Below are positions 35,401 through 44,583 of a stretch of 64,000 nucleotides of DNA, piece by piece. The notes beneath the pieces were generated by a model. The model did no database searches. It was not told the DNA's origin and saw only the letters and a list, made by a program, of their open reading frames with translations. This DNA is from Trachythela sp. YZ-2020 (taxonomy: Eukaryota; Cnidaria; Anthozoa; Malacalcyonacea; Clavulariidae), in assembly GCA_016169945.1 (NCBI GenBank), contig JADLSH010000113.1, positions 2,127,001-2,191,000 of the forward strand, read 5' to 3'. Each line of letters opens with the position of its first letter. The first letter of the stretch is position 1. The translations under genes and the position numbers were made by a program.

Positions 35401-36618
35401 CTTGCAATCGCGGACTTGTTTCGCGATGGGGAGAGGTGGTAACAAAGAAACTGCGATTACAACATAACTAAGACTTTCAGTTTATCTTGGAAATAAGTAA
35501 AAATGACACAAATTAATATCAGCACAATGTATTAATTAAATTTTGAACAGTAAATGTTGTGCCAATATTGGATAAGTTGTGTCATAACTGTCATTCATAC
35601 TTATTTCCGAGCCAAAACTAACTTTCCTTGCCACTGGAGAAATAAATTTACAGTACACAGCTTGAAGAGCGCTAAATAATTCATTGCTTTTCTCGCCCTA
35701 AATCCGTCATTAAGATTTGGACAATGGATATCAGTCCATAATATCCAATCTATAACACAATCAGGTTGGACAAACAATAAACCTCAGTTTCACTTGGGTC
35801 GGACAGAATGTCCGGTGCTTTCCGCTCTACGTCGGACAATTTCATGAATGGGTTGGATGCCTGCTAATGCTTGCCTTAGTCTTGACAGATGATCTGTCTG
35901 TCTACTCCATATATTCACAATAACCAGACAAACTATATTTTCTTTGCCCAAGTTCGTCCAAACCAGGGTGCATTCGGTATAAATGCTGCGCCGAAGATAC
36001 GCCAAAGCAGTCGCAACGCTACGCCAACATCCCACCCTGGCTCATTCTTCCGACTCTCACCCACGCCAGGGCGTATGACTGTATGAGTCAGTTCTGCAAA
36101 AATTCCACACGTTTTAGGCCCATTTTTGAGAAGTTTAAAGTCATTCGCCGTTTAGTGACATTGTATTGGGCCGTAAACCTGTTACCGTGTTACGCCGTTT
36201 GAATCGTTTGAAGTATTTATTATTTTATTGGTATTTATGCGCCGCCAAGTTAAAAACAGCGTACGCCACTACGCCAGGAAAGATGATTGTGCACCAGTAC
36301 GCCAAGGCTTACTGTAACTCTACGCCGAAGATCTTCCGATTAGACTACACCGAATGCACCCTGGCGTCCAGAAAGATCAAGGGAACAGGAAATATAGATA
36401 CCTGCTGTCCTTTTCAGATGCCAGCTCAGTTTTCCCACCAAATCTTATTTGACACTAAAAATAATGAAATTATTTTATTTCACACTGATATAAATATCAT
36501 CTTTCATAATAAAAATATAAAAATCACATCATTCACATGCCTGTTTGACTGCGTCCAACAAACGATCGATTAATGTTTGTCTAGCGATGTCTTGACCTGC
36601 TGACAGAGAATTGGCCAT
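17484..36618 (-). CDS. SNX29: SNX29 sorting nexin (RUN, coiled coil, PX), near complete
   Basis: It is a RUN- and PX-domain sorting nexin; the PX domain is expected to bind membrane phosphoinositides, and the cell role is poorly defined. Exons (minus): 36618-36541 (end uncertain), 35184-35107, 33958-33825, 32127-32043, 31448-31378, 31126-31065, 30079-29974, 28582-27805, 26762-26621, 25890-25851, 25143-25080, 24671-24543, 23358-23276, 22270-22204, 21558-21519, 21436-21320, 20234-20085, 18905-18831, 17693-17484. Phases agree from exon 35184 to the end. RUN: LIDRLLDAVKQ, FWQFVKEHL, LNEQSLEKYLHSFLG, MDEERSSMLPMMAAG and SSILFAINIDN all match the human order. Coiled coil: LKKYVAAVQSLRR, VADMHGELIELNERLQ. 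PX: RIKDDEWNVYRRYSDF, then GNRDAKFVEIRRKHLQ. Length is about 835 aa (human 813). One small exon between 36541 and 35184 (phase 2 out) is not found. The protein ends right after PX at WFPFFG. Confidence 0.92.
17890..18001. repeat. Short inverted repeat in a SNX29 intron
   Basis: The segment tacaaacc...cctttatcagatctaaaac is repeated inverted as gttttaaatctgataaag...ggtttgta, with a loop rich in ggctgcgcctcg. Probably a small foldback element. Confidence 0.55.
18003..18722. mobile_element. 'acaacttgtt' MITE interrupted by a hAT-like MITE
   Basis: The outer flanks (18003-18153 and 18642-18722) belong to the 'acaacttgtt' family. The inner element, 18154-18641, begins cagtggcgtagcc and ends ggctacgcctctg. 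It is flanked by an 8-bp direct repeat atatcgac (18146-18153, 18642-18649), as expected for a hAT-type insertion. Inside it, 18322-18479 is a further hairpin with inverted ends cttaaggctcttttccactc. This is a three-level nest. Confidence 0.8.
18925..19620. repeat. Tandem array of the ~114-bp dispersed repeat, about six copies
   Basis: Each unit reads through tctatcagttctaaactgtt, ctctagaggtccagtaaggg-like text, gtgttactacaggaggaaac and actttatttatactggatag. The same unit occurs singly or in short arrays at about 5820-6060, 21600-22200, 24770-25080, 28620-28740, 29030-29150, 29700-29945, 47775-48040, 51640-51850, 58020-58280 and 60070-60160, in both orientations. Confidence 0.9.
19795..19998. 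repeat. Foldback element with ~85-bp arms
   Basis: The left arm runs from ttgtataactcacatgccta to gtaactaagcattagaat, and the right arm is its near-perfect inverse. Half-copies sit at about 16905-16985 and 27365-27500. Confidence 0.8.
20473..20916. mobile_element. Long foldback transposon, ~440 bp, palindromic almost throughout
   Basis: The ends are cattgaactat...ctggaacgctaac and gttagcgttccag...atagttcaatg. Arms of about 200 bp (for example tttaatagcttcaatttcat) pair along nearly the whole length. A related end occurs at 36866-36895. It lies in a SNX29 intron. Confidence 0.8.
21600..22200. repeat. Second tandem array of the ~114-bp repeat, about five copies, opposite orientation
   Basis: The units run aactgatagagctatccagt, aaataaagttagtttagttt, ggtttcctcctgcagtaaca. 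The array fills the intron between SNX29 exons 22270-22204 and 21558-21519 and ends within a few bases of the donor at 22203. Confidence 0.9.
22333..22775. mobile_element. MITE with 'cagtggtgtaacttaac' ends, copy 1
   Basis: It begins agtagtgtaacttaactttt and ends taagttacaccactg. A longer copy occupies 29166-29706, and the two share internal text (aaaattcacttgccattaga, gtatattttac). Non-coding. Confidence 0.65.
22780..23090. mobile_element. Dispersed MITE ('aacatggccttaa' family)
   Basis: The core has tttgccgatatttttcttac and caacaaagaaatgaatgaga, the flanking text is palindromic, and the right end is gtgtaacatggcctta. Other copies lie at 15172-15330, 25385-25690, 44995-45268 and 46841-47171. 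Confidence 0.75.
24170..24432. repeat. Tetranucleotide microsatellite (caaa/caga)n
   Basis: About 260 bp of 4-bp units with interspersed caga variants, in a SNX29 intron about 110 bp from exon 24671-24543. The Val-Cys-Leu-Phe open frames over it are artefacts. A short related run lies at 52988-53020. Confidence 0.97.
25951..26559. mobile_element. ~610-bp foldback DNA transposon with gggtggcgcaaaaa ends
   Basis: The ends gggtggcgcaaaaaaagtac and gtaccttttttccgccaccc are inverted copies. The two ~280-bp arms match along their whole length with few differences (for example gtttaaacttgagtaaa and tttactcaagtttaaac). No ORF. It lies in the SNX29 intron between exons 26762-26621 and 25890-25851. 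Confidence 0.85.
26854..27168. mobile_element. MITE of the 'acaacttgtt' family, copy with both ends
   Basis: The left end is cacacgtaaaaatc and the right end is tttttacgtgtg. It lies in a SNX29 intron. Confidence 0.8.
27520..27791. repeat. Foldback MITE ('gagagttgatgagagttgg' family), copy 3
   Basis: It contains gatgagagttgatgagagtt, ggatattatcgcacgtaccg and a terminal accagggctt. It ends about 14 bp from the donor of SNX29 exon 28582-27805. Confidence 0.7.
29166..29706. mobile_element. MITE with 'cagtggtg' ends, copy 2
   Basis: The termini cagtggtggaacttaac and gttaaattacaccactg are inverted. The inside is A/T-rich with ttgccc/gggcaa inverted motifs. It lies in a SNX29 intron. Confidence 0.7.
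30452..30668. mobile_element. tRNA-like SINE core enclosed by a 59-bp inverted repeat
   Basis: Arms beginning gatggtgtttgtggatgga and ending tccatccacaaacaccatc enclose a minus-strand tRNA-like unit at about 30525-30597. That unit has an A-box-like gtagctcagttggttagagc and a B box gggtcgattcctgcc. The anticodon loop lacks the universal U33 and is followed by a gcatttttcgcaac tail, so it is a SINE head and not a working tRNA gene. Confidence 0.6.
31545..31912. mobile_element. Short MITE with aggcctctgaatt ends
   Basis: The left aggcctctgaattaag and the right ctctaattccgaggcc form imperfect inverted ends, with inverted inner motifs ggcaatcggcaa and ttgccgatct. It lies in a SNX29 intron. Confidence 0.5.
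32709..32984. repeat. Two tandem copies of a small MITE with aacccattagc/gttaatgggtt ends
   Basis: The units are 32709-32817 and 32844-32984. A third copy lies at 53879-53993. Each contains tttagtattttactctgtct and a palindromic pair of ends. Confidence 0.75.
35962..36363. mobile_element. MITE with accagggtgcattcggt ends
   Basis: The left ccagggtgcattcggta and the right accgaatgcaccctgg are inverted, with inner inverted tacgcc/ggcgta motifs. It lies near the 5' end of SNX29, between the first and second located exons. Confidence 0.65.
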
Positions 36619-37243
36619 ATTCTTTTCTTTTATTAAAGGCAAATATTTAATGATCAATAAAAATCTACGATTAAAAATAAAAATATTTCAAAACACGAAA
36701 ATGAAAACAACAGAATAGAATTTACATTTAAAATTCCATATTGAGCCCGTGGTGTTCATATTTTCTGAATTGGAAACTTCGTGCTGTTCTTAATATACGG
36801 TACACTGATCTCAATGTATATTTGGAATACTCGAATCAAACCAGTGAATCAAACCATTGATTACATTGAACTATAAGTGAACTGGAACGCTAACTCCTAT
36901 GATCAAGTCCTATTCACCGATATTCACCGATAATTGTTAAATAATGCTATACGCTCCAGTAATTCTGCAAATGGTTTATATTTATTATTATTATTAACTT
37001 TACAATCAATAATACGATTGCAGGCACAGACAACAGGACTGATACAATCCCAGATTAAGTCCTACCTACACAAATACATTGACATTGTACAATAACACAG
37101 ACAGAGTTACAGAACAACAAAACGACAACACAACATTACATAACATGATCAACTCGCTGTTAATCACGTTTAAATAAAATAACTACGTTAACAACAAGTA
37201 ATAGAGCAAGAACGACATTTACAGCAGACAGTTTTCCAAGTCC
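36619..37243. other. Upstream of SNX29: no gene seen
   Basis: A/T-rich sequence that should contain the SNX29 promoter and 5' UTR. The only recognisable item is a fragment of the long foldback element (36866-36895). I see no exon. Confidence 0.5.
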
Positions 37244-37259
37244 TCAGCCTATCAACGTC

Positions 37260-39114
37260 AAAGAAAGTTTGAGAGTGAGGGTGCGGGTATGGGTGTGAGT
37301 TGGAGTCGGAGTGGGAAGTGGGAGTGGGAGGGGAAGTGGGAGGGGATGTGAGAGTGGAAGTGGGAGGGGAAGTGGGAGTGGGAGGGGAAGTGAGAGTGGA
37401 AGTGAAAGTGGGAGGGAAGTGGGAGTGAGAGTGAGAGTGGGAGTAGAAGTGGGAGGGGAAGTGAGAGTGGTGGAGTGGGAGTGAGAGTGGGATTGGGAGT
37501 GGGAGTGGGAGGGGAAGTGAGAGTGAGAGTGGGAGTCAGAGTGGGAGTGGGAGCGGGAGTTCAATCTGAGCTTGAGTGGGAGTGGGAGGGGAAGTGAGAG
37601 TGGGAGTGTGAGTGGGAAGTGGGAGGGGAAGTGGGAGGGGAAGTGAGAGTGGAAGTGAAAGTGGGAGGGGAAGTGGGAGTGGGAGGGGAAGTGAGAGTGG
37701 AAGTGGGAGTGAAAGTGGGAGGGGAAGTGAGAGTGGTGGAGTGGGAGTGAGAGTGGGAGGGGAAGTGAGAGTGGGAGTGAGAGTGGGAGGGGAAGTGAGA
37801 GTGGGAGTGGTGGAGTGAGAGTGGGAGTGGTGGAGTGGGAGTGAGAGTTCAATCTGAGCTTGAGTGGGAGGGGAAGTGGGAGTGGGAGGGGAAGTGGGAG
37901 TGGGAGGGGAAGTGGGAGTGGGAGGGGAAGTGGGAGTGGGAGGGGAAGTGAGAGGGGAACTGGAAGTGAGAGTGGGAGTGAGAGTGGGAGTCAGAATGGG
38001 AGTGGGAGTTCAATCTGAGCTTGAGTGGGAGTGGGAGGGGAAGTGAGAGTGAGAGTGGGAGGGGAAGTGGGAGTGAGAGTGGAAGTGAGAGTGAGAGTGG
38101 GAGTGAGAGTGGGAGTGAGAGTGGAAGTGAGAGTGGAAGTGAGAGTGGGAGGGGAAGTGGGAGTGAGAGTGGAAGTGAGGTGAGTGAGGGGGTGAGGTGG
38201 AGTGAGGTGGAGTGAGGTGGAGTGAGAGTGAGGTGAGGTGAGGTGGGGTGGGGTGAGGTGAGGTGGGGTGAGTGAGGTGAGGTGGGGTGGGGTGGGGTGA
38301 GTGGGGTTAGGTGAGGTGGGGTGATGTGAGGTGGGAGTGGGAGTGGGGTGGGGTGGGGTGGGAGTGGGGTGGGAGTGGGGTGGGGTGGGAGTGGGGTGAG
38401 GTGGGAGTGGGGTGGGGTGGGGTGGGGTGAGGTGGGAGTGGGGTGGGGTGGGGTGAGGTGGGGTGGGGTGAGGTGAGTGAGGTGGGGTGGGGTGGGGTGG
38501 GGTGGGAGTGGGGTGGGGTGGAGTGGGGTGGGGTGGGAGTGGGAGGTGGGAGTGAGGTGAGGTGAGAGTGGGAGTGGGGTGGGGTGGGAGTGGGAGTGGG
38601 GTGGGGTGGGGTGGGGTGGGAGTGGGGTGGGGTGGGGTGGGGTGAGGTGGGGTGAGGTGAGGGTGGGGTGGGGTGGGGTGGGGTGGGGTGGGGTGGGGTG
38701 GGGTGGGGTGAGGTGGAGTGAGGTGGGGTGGGGTGGGGTGGGAGTGGGGTGGGGTGGGGTGGGGTGAGAGTGGGGTGGGGTGAGGTGGGGTGAGGTGAGT
38801 GGGGTGAGGTGAGGTGGGGTGGGGTGAGTGGGAGTGAGGTGGGGTGGGGTGGGGTGGGGTGGGGTGGGGTGGGGTGGGGTGGAGTGGGGTGGGGTGGGGT
38901 GGGGTGGGGTGGGGTGGGGTGGGGTGAGGTGAGGTGGGGGTGGAAGTGAGGTGGGAGTGGGGTGGGGTGGGGTGGGGTGGGGTGAGGTGAGGTGAGAGTG
39001 GGGTGGGAGTGGGAGTGGTAGTGAGAGTGGGAGTGGAAGTGAGAGTGGGAGTGGGAGTGGGAGTGAGAGTGGGAGTGGGAGTGGGAGTGGGAGTGGGAGT
39101 GGGAGTGAAATTCT
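37260..39114. repeat. Hexanucleotide/pentanucleotide satellite (gtggga, gtggg)n
   Basis: About 1.85 kb of purine-rich units. The left third is gtgggagtgggagggga with aagtgagagtgg variants; the middle is gtggg/gtgag pentamers; the right end is pure gtggga. Three spacers reading ttcaatctgagcttgagtgg occur near 37559, 37850 and 38010. The Pro-Thr-His and Ser-His open frames on the minus strand come from the repeat. Confidence 0.97.
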
Positions 39115-40616
39115 TTATTGCCTCCATATCTGAAGATACAAGAAAAATTATTTAACTAATAATTGCCTATTCTAAAATTGTCCATATTTTTGGTATTTTT
39201 TACAATTAAGAAAAATTAAATATTTAAGTAGTTATACTAAAAATGTTTCAATGTAGCAAACAGTCTTGACTGCATTTGAGATAAATTCAGCCCCAATGGC
39301 ACAAAAACGTTTGATCAACTCCACAGTGAGCACCTGCTGCACCGATTCAAAATTGCCAAATAAAGCATACAGAAACATATCATCATCCAAGCTGTTCAGC
39401 TCCCTTACAAATGCTATTGGGAAGTAATCCATTGCACAGTTCCAAAATGTTTCTCTCGACACCACTGTATCACGACAGTACAATAGCCCATGCTTTACCG
39501 GATGTACGCAGTCACGGTTACAAGACTTGCAGAAAAATGGCTCATCTTCATCGACAAACCGCACCCCATTTACATAAAATGAGCCACAGAGAATCCTGAC
39601 AATCGTTAAAACATGATTAGCCATTTCGAAATTTTCCTGACTTAGAATAAACCATGCGTTGGGTGTTGATTCTCGAATAACGTGATTGTATAATCGCAAC
39701 TGTTTATAACCCTGGATTTTCCTTTCCATAATGAATTATCTAGGCGTTTTATGTTGTCAATAACTATTGTTTTCCACAGGTGCTTACTAGGGAAACTCCC
39801 AGTTTGCAAGAAGGAATCCATATGCTCCCACAGGTCATATTTCTCCAAAATTTTTATGATATCCGGTATGAAACCAGTCATTTTGTCTGGGTTCCATTTC
39901 CATCTGATTAATCGTAATATAAATACTCTGCGATAAATGATATGTTCACTTGCGCATATCATTCGTCTGAGAACATAAGTTTACGTTTGTCAATCTCAGC
40001 TTGAATAGACCAGAGTCCAAGAATTCCGCGCGCGGCAGAACCCGAGGTTCCTCCCAGTAATCCCAAACAAATACGGAGAAATGTATTTTGTACCTTTTCT
40101 AGTTTTTGCAACTTCGCTTGATTAAGTTTCCAAAGCTCTGATCCATATAACAGTTTCGGTAGGCCAATCCTTTTCCATAACTTAACAGCTACCATTGGAC
40201 TTATTCCATTTGTCCTGCAACCCAGATTGGCTAAACCTATCCCAGTTGCCTGGCCCTGTTTAACCGCCTCCAAAATTGGAACTAAGCATGAAGAATCTGT
40301 GTGCCAAACTTTTCCAAGATTATGCCAAACTTCTTTCTCTGCAACTTCTTTATTCCCGATAAACCATTTTCTGTTTGTTTCTCCTTTACGCCTTTTCTCC
40401 CCATATGTTAGAACTACCGTTTTCCCTTCGTTAAACGAAAGTCTCCATTTAAGGCTATATTCATGTAAATGAGAGAGCATACAATCAAGTCCTCCTTTTA
40501 ATCTCGACATTAAAGTTAAATCATCCGCAAACATTGGGGATCCCACATACAATTTGTTAATTATTATTCCAGCAGATAAATGATCCAGTTCCTTGATCAA
40601 ATCGTCTATAAACAGA
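39115..40616 (-). pseudogene. 5'-truncated, frameshifted non-LTR reverse transcriptase
   Basis: The minus strand carries the end of a reverse transcriptase in three different frames. 40600-39959 has the catalytic-type motif FADDLTLMS, then [16 protein letters not shown] and [20 protein letters not shown]. 39962-39642 and 39729-39232 continue it and include a Cys/His cluster (FFCKSCNRDC plus a later C). The motifs place it in the LINE class. The element is flanked on both sides by the same gtggga satellite, and its 3' end (ggaggcaataaagaattt) passes directly into cactcc units. Confidence 0.75.
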
Positions 40617-40627
40617 AGAAATAACGT

Positions 40628-41020
40628 GAGAGTGGGAGTGAGAGTGGGAGTGGGAGTGGGAGTGGGAGTGAGAGTGGGAGTGGGAGTGGGAGTGGGAGTG
40701 GGAGTGGGAGTGGGAGTGGGAGTGGGAGTGGGAGTGGGAGTGGGAGTGGGAGTGGGAGTGGGAGTGAGAGTGGGAGTGGGAGTGGGAGTGAGAGTGAGAG
40801 TGCGAGTGCGAGTGAGAGTGAGTGGGAGTGAGGTGGGGTGGGGTGGGGTGGGGTGAGGTGGGAGTGGGGTGGGAGTGGGAGTGAGGTGAGAGTGGGGTGG
40901 GGTGGGGTGGGAGTGAGGTGGGAGTGAGGTGGGGTGAGGTGGGGTGGGGTGGGGTGGGGTGGGGTGGGGTGGGGTGAGTGGGAGTGGGAGAGTGTGAGTG
41001 GGAGAGTGTGAGTGTGAGTA
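40628..41020. repeat. Second (gtggga/gtggg)n satellite block
   Basis: About 390 bp, the same unit as 37260-39114, between two retrotransposon fragments. The Ser-His and Pro-Thr open frames over it are artefacts. Confidence 0.97.
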
Positions 41021-41330
41021 GTTTATATTTCAATATGGAGGTAGAGGTGGAAGATTTCAGTTCTTCAGGAAGGGTGTTCCACAGGGGCACAATTCTGTTG
41101 AAGAAGGAATATTTCTGAAGGAGGTGGATCTGCAAAGGTTTGATCTATAGGAGTTCGTAGAGCTGAAGCGGGTCTGATGTTGGGTAGGGAGGTCAATATA
41201 GTCTTCGCGGTTTAGGTCGCAGAGTCCGTATTTGATTTTGTAGGAAATAATCTCGTACCAGTATTTATCACGATACAAAGATGCAAACCCGCAAGTGAGA
41301 AGGTCAAGGGACATAAAAGCGAACACGTTT
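41021..41330 (-). pseudogene. 3' fragment of a CR1/L2-type retrotransposon
   Basis: The minus strand encodes the family's terminal pattern in two frames: TNSYRSNLCRSTSFRN, then FFNRIVPLWNTLPEELKSS. It is followed by the gtggga satellite on the 3' side, as for the element at 39115-40616. Confidence 0.65.
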
Positions 41331-41815
41331 TGAGGTTTATCATATTTTCATTGAAAACATTTATATCACATACAGTAAGAGTTCCCACAAAAAGTACTAA
41401 TAGATATTTTCCCAGATAAGTATTAATATTTAACATAATATTCATATATTATATGTCGAGTCCATGGTTTGATATTTATATATTTGCTCATGTATTTTGA
41501 AAAAAAAGCAACTTTTGTCCGGCATGCATTCGGTACAATTCTAGAACTATTTAAGTATTAAATATATAGAACGTCTGGTCACGGAAATTATGCTAAACGT
41601 TCAATCCCATTGACCAATAATTGAAGGCCATAGGTTACGCAAGGCAATTCTATTTCAGTAAAATCACCTCGTGTTAGAAATACTCAAAACTTTCAAAACA
41701 GCATACATACAAAAATAAAACTCGTAAATAAAAAATATGCTTAGTACAAAATTCTGGTTAGTAATATGCCACGAAAATGTTCAGAAGTGTCCTTTAATTA
41801 ACCTCATGCCTAACA
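41331..41815. other. Gap downstream of the lysozyme-VWA gene
   Basis: A/T-rich, with no exon recognised. It should contain the 3' UTR of the gene ending at 41816; an ATTAAA-type poly(A) signal is possible on the minus strand near 41797. Confidence 0.4.
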
Positions 41816-44583
41816 TTACAAAATAATGCTCAACGTTGCGTATACAAGCGCAACAATGTTACAAATTCCTGCAACAGTTTTAATACCAGCCCCAGAAGGT
41901 TTCAACATCTCGTTCGTCCCCTCTTGACAGCTTTCGCAGGTTTTCGCTTCAATTGTAAACCGCGCGTGTCTCGTGTCGGCAAGCACCGAAACATAGACGC
42001 GTTCCATTCCGTCTTCGGCGACCGATCGCTTCACGATGTTGGTCCGATTTTGTACCGAAATCACCACGACTTTGTTCTTTTGCACCGAGTACTTGAATCC
42101 AAAATCATTGTCGTGCTTATAAGGATGTGGATTGGTTCGCGAAACGTACAATAAGGTCTGTCCGACTAAGTCTTTAACTCGAACCTCTAACATAGATTTC
42201 GCCTTAGCCTTGTAAACAAAATATTGGAATTTCGCTTTAGGGCTTGACATTTCGACTCGCCTTTTAAGGTTCACTGGTTGGGGCTCGTTACAAGTTGCAG
42301 CCGTTAGAGTTGATATAAATGTCTCAAGGTCGACAAAGCGACTTAGGGTGTAAACGTGTTCTCGGGACGAGGCGACTTCGAGTAATTGGAGCATGTCGTA
42401 GTGTCCAACTCCTATGGCGTAAATAACGATGTTCTTTTCGCGCAGTCGTTGCGCGGGTATTAAGACCGAATCGTGCGATTGCCCGTCCGTGATCAGGATT
42501 AGCACGCGCGGGATTCCGTATTTCTCGTTCCGAAGTCCCTTTGCTTCGCTGAACTGGTCCAATACGCGCGTTAGAGCGTAACCTAGGGACGTAGTACCGC
42601 CATGTTTCCCAACGCCATTTACGGCCGTCTGATATTGCGAATGTGAATTGCAACTCGAGAGATGAAAGTGTGCCGTGTACATATAACTAAAGGTCGATAG
42701 CGCCACTCTGGTGCCGTATTTACCCAGCAATTTCGAATTCGAAAACGCGTTCGTTATATTCACTACGAATTGTAAGCTTTCTGCGAAATTTTGGTCGGTA
42801 ACGCTGCCGGATTCGTCTAGTAAAACAACTGCGTCTAAGGAACGACTACATTTGTTCAATGTCGCTTCTATGATATCGGCTTCGTCGTTGCGTCTTCTTA
42901 AGTCTTCGATGCGTTGCACTATGGGGGTATTATAGAAGTCTCTTAGGCTTGCCACCGCCCTTTCCCAGTCATTTTGCGTCGCGAGCCTCCAGAAATCTGG
43001 GTAGGCCTCTGGACGGCCTAGCTGGTACCATAGGCTAACCATCGCCGTACGAATTCCCCGCTCAAGCGAGATGAAAGGGGTGGACCCTAGGATGCGGTCG
43101 AGGTTGTATCTAATTTCGACTTGTTTCACAAGGTGGTCCTTGACCGCGTTGGTTAGGGTGAGGGCTTCGTTTGAAAATAGGGTTAAGGGTTTCTCAATCG
43201 CTGCACAAGCTGCTAGCTCTTGTCTTAAACCGAGGTAGGGTTTCAATTTCGAATATATCGCCCGATCTAGATAAAATGAATTGAGAAGAATGTTGAACAG
43301 TCTTGTTACTTTTGAGATTTATGGTTTCACCAAGCACTATCCCTGTAGTTATCAGCTGAATTGAGAAAATAATGTAAATTCTTTTTATTTAAGTAGTCTT
43401 GTATTTGGAAGCAAAAAAAATTAATTATGAGATATATAAGATCCTTAATGACCAGTGTGCACCAAATCTAAGGGAAAGCTTTGTTAGACTTAGAGACCTT
43501 AGTAGGAATTATAATCTGCGTAACATTGATACTGGCTTTAAGTATAGCGGTGCAATGCGTTGGAATGGTCTACCCCAAGAGGCAAAGAGGGCAACTTCGC
43601 TCTCTCAATTTAAACGAACAATCGCCACTTTGCCTGTCTGATACTTTTAATACTACATTTAGTCATCTTTCTTAATCTTTATTGTAAAAATTCTACTTTC
43701 TTTCTGTTCATTTTGTATATACACTGTAGTTAGTATTCATACGCCCTCCTGAAAATCAACTCTTCGGACAGTTGCGAGAGGCTAGCGTGTTTAAATAAAG
43801 TGTATTCATTCATTCAGTTACTTTATTTCTTTCTATAAGTATCAGGGCTTCCGAAGTTGACCATCATATGCTGCCCCGTAGCGCTTACTTAAACCCACTT
43901 ATATTTAGGCAAAACGAAAAATGCCTTGAAACTGAAAATGCTATATAATGCAGCATAATTATTTATTTAAGATTACTTTACCAGTAGTTTATGACTTAGA
44001 ATGCATGCATCACGTAGATGGTGGCCAATTTCAGAAGTGTTGACACAGAAGCAATTAGAAAATTAAACTACATCTCTCAACTCTATTTCTTGACCACCAA
44101 ATATACAAGACTAGAATTGACACTATTTTCTCACCCTGATAACTGCCGGGGTTGGCTACCATTTGCTGCACCAGAAGTTCTTCGCGAAACCCATCTATAA
44201 AGCTACGTCTTACCTAAATGATTAAACGCTTCAGAATGCTTCGCGGTCGAGCCCAAATCCACGCCACCTCCCACAGTCACACCGCTGCCACCAAGCACGA
44301 TGCCAGTGTCGGGGTTAATAGGTACATACCCGCACGTCGAAAAACTTTCATGACAAAAAATGAACTCAGAATAGACCAAAGGTTTTGCAGTAGCTATACC
44401 CTCAGGGATTCCGGATTTCCAAGATCTTTGACACGCTGACGGCGTTGTAGTGAAACAATTCACTGGAACATGTGGAAAATGAACGTAGTCGGCAGGGGTA
44501 TAAGTCCAATTGCAAGCGTAGGGCATAGCCTGGCTCACGGATAGGACACAGGCGGCAAAGCACACCGATGTTGCAAAGAGCAT
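41816..44583 (-). CDS. Secreted pesticin/T4-type lysozyme domain fused to a VWA domain, two exons
   Basis: Predicted to cleave peptidoglycan and to bind a ligand through a metal-ion adhesion site, outside the cell. Exons: 44583-44214 and 43266-41816; the split codon G|AT fits, giving 606 aa. Residues 1-19 form a clean signal peptide. Residues ~68-258 resemble the pesticin lysozyme domain: FCHES with Glu79, then SGVTVGGGVDLGS with Thr103 and Asp109. Their spacing agrees with the Glu-Thr-Asp triad I recall for pesticin (E178, T201, D207). KLKPYLGLR and the closing RRRNDEADII also fit. Residues ~265-450 are VWA, with MIDAS motif DESGS (274-278), TTSLG and ITDG. The hydrophobic last ~20 residues after a small-residue stretch suggest a GPI-anchor signal or a membrane tail. 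Cys-rich N-terminal spacer 24-51. The intron argues for a resident eukaryotic gene. No function is proven; the lysozyme fold call rests on motifs alone. Confidence 0.85.
43380..43815 (+). mobile_element. Truncated CR1/L2-type retrotransposon in the lysozyme-VWA intron
   Basis: The plus strand carries the terminal ORF pattern NYNLRN, KYSGAMRWNGLPQEAKR and LSQFKRT with a stop at 43641. A 3' UTR ending in aaataaagtgtattcattcattc follows. It is inserted antisense in the single intron of the lysozyme-VWA gene. Confidence 0.65.

Noticed and set aside
37244..39127. 378-aa Pro/Thr/His-rich ORF and 202-aa Ser/Pro/Leu-rich ORF
   Set aside because: They lie wholly in the gtggga satellite; no start context, no splice signals and no non-repetitive sequence.
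40557..41135. 192-aa Ser-His-rich minus-strand ORF
   Set aside because: It is satellite sequence fused to the terminal codons of a retrotransposon fragment.
41816..44583. Bacterial contamination as the source of the lysozyme domain
   Set aside because: The domain is split by a spliceable intron with matching phase, carries a transposon typical of this genome in that intron, and is fused to a VWA domain.
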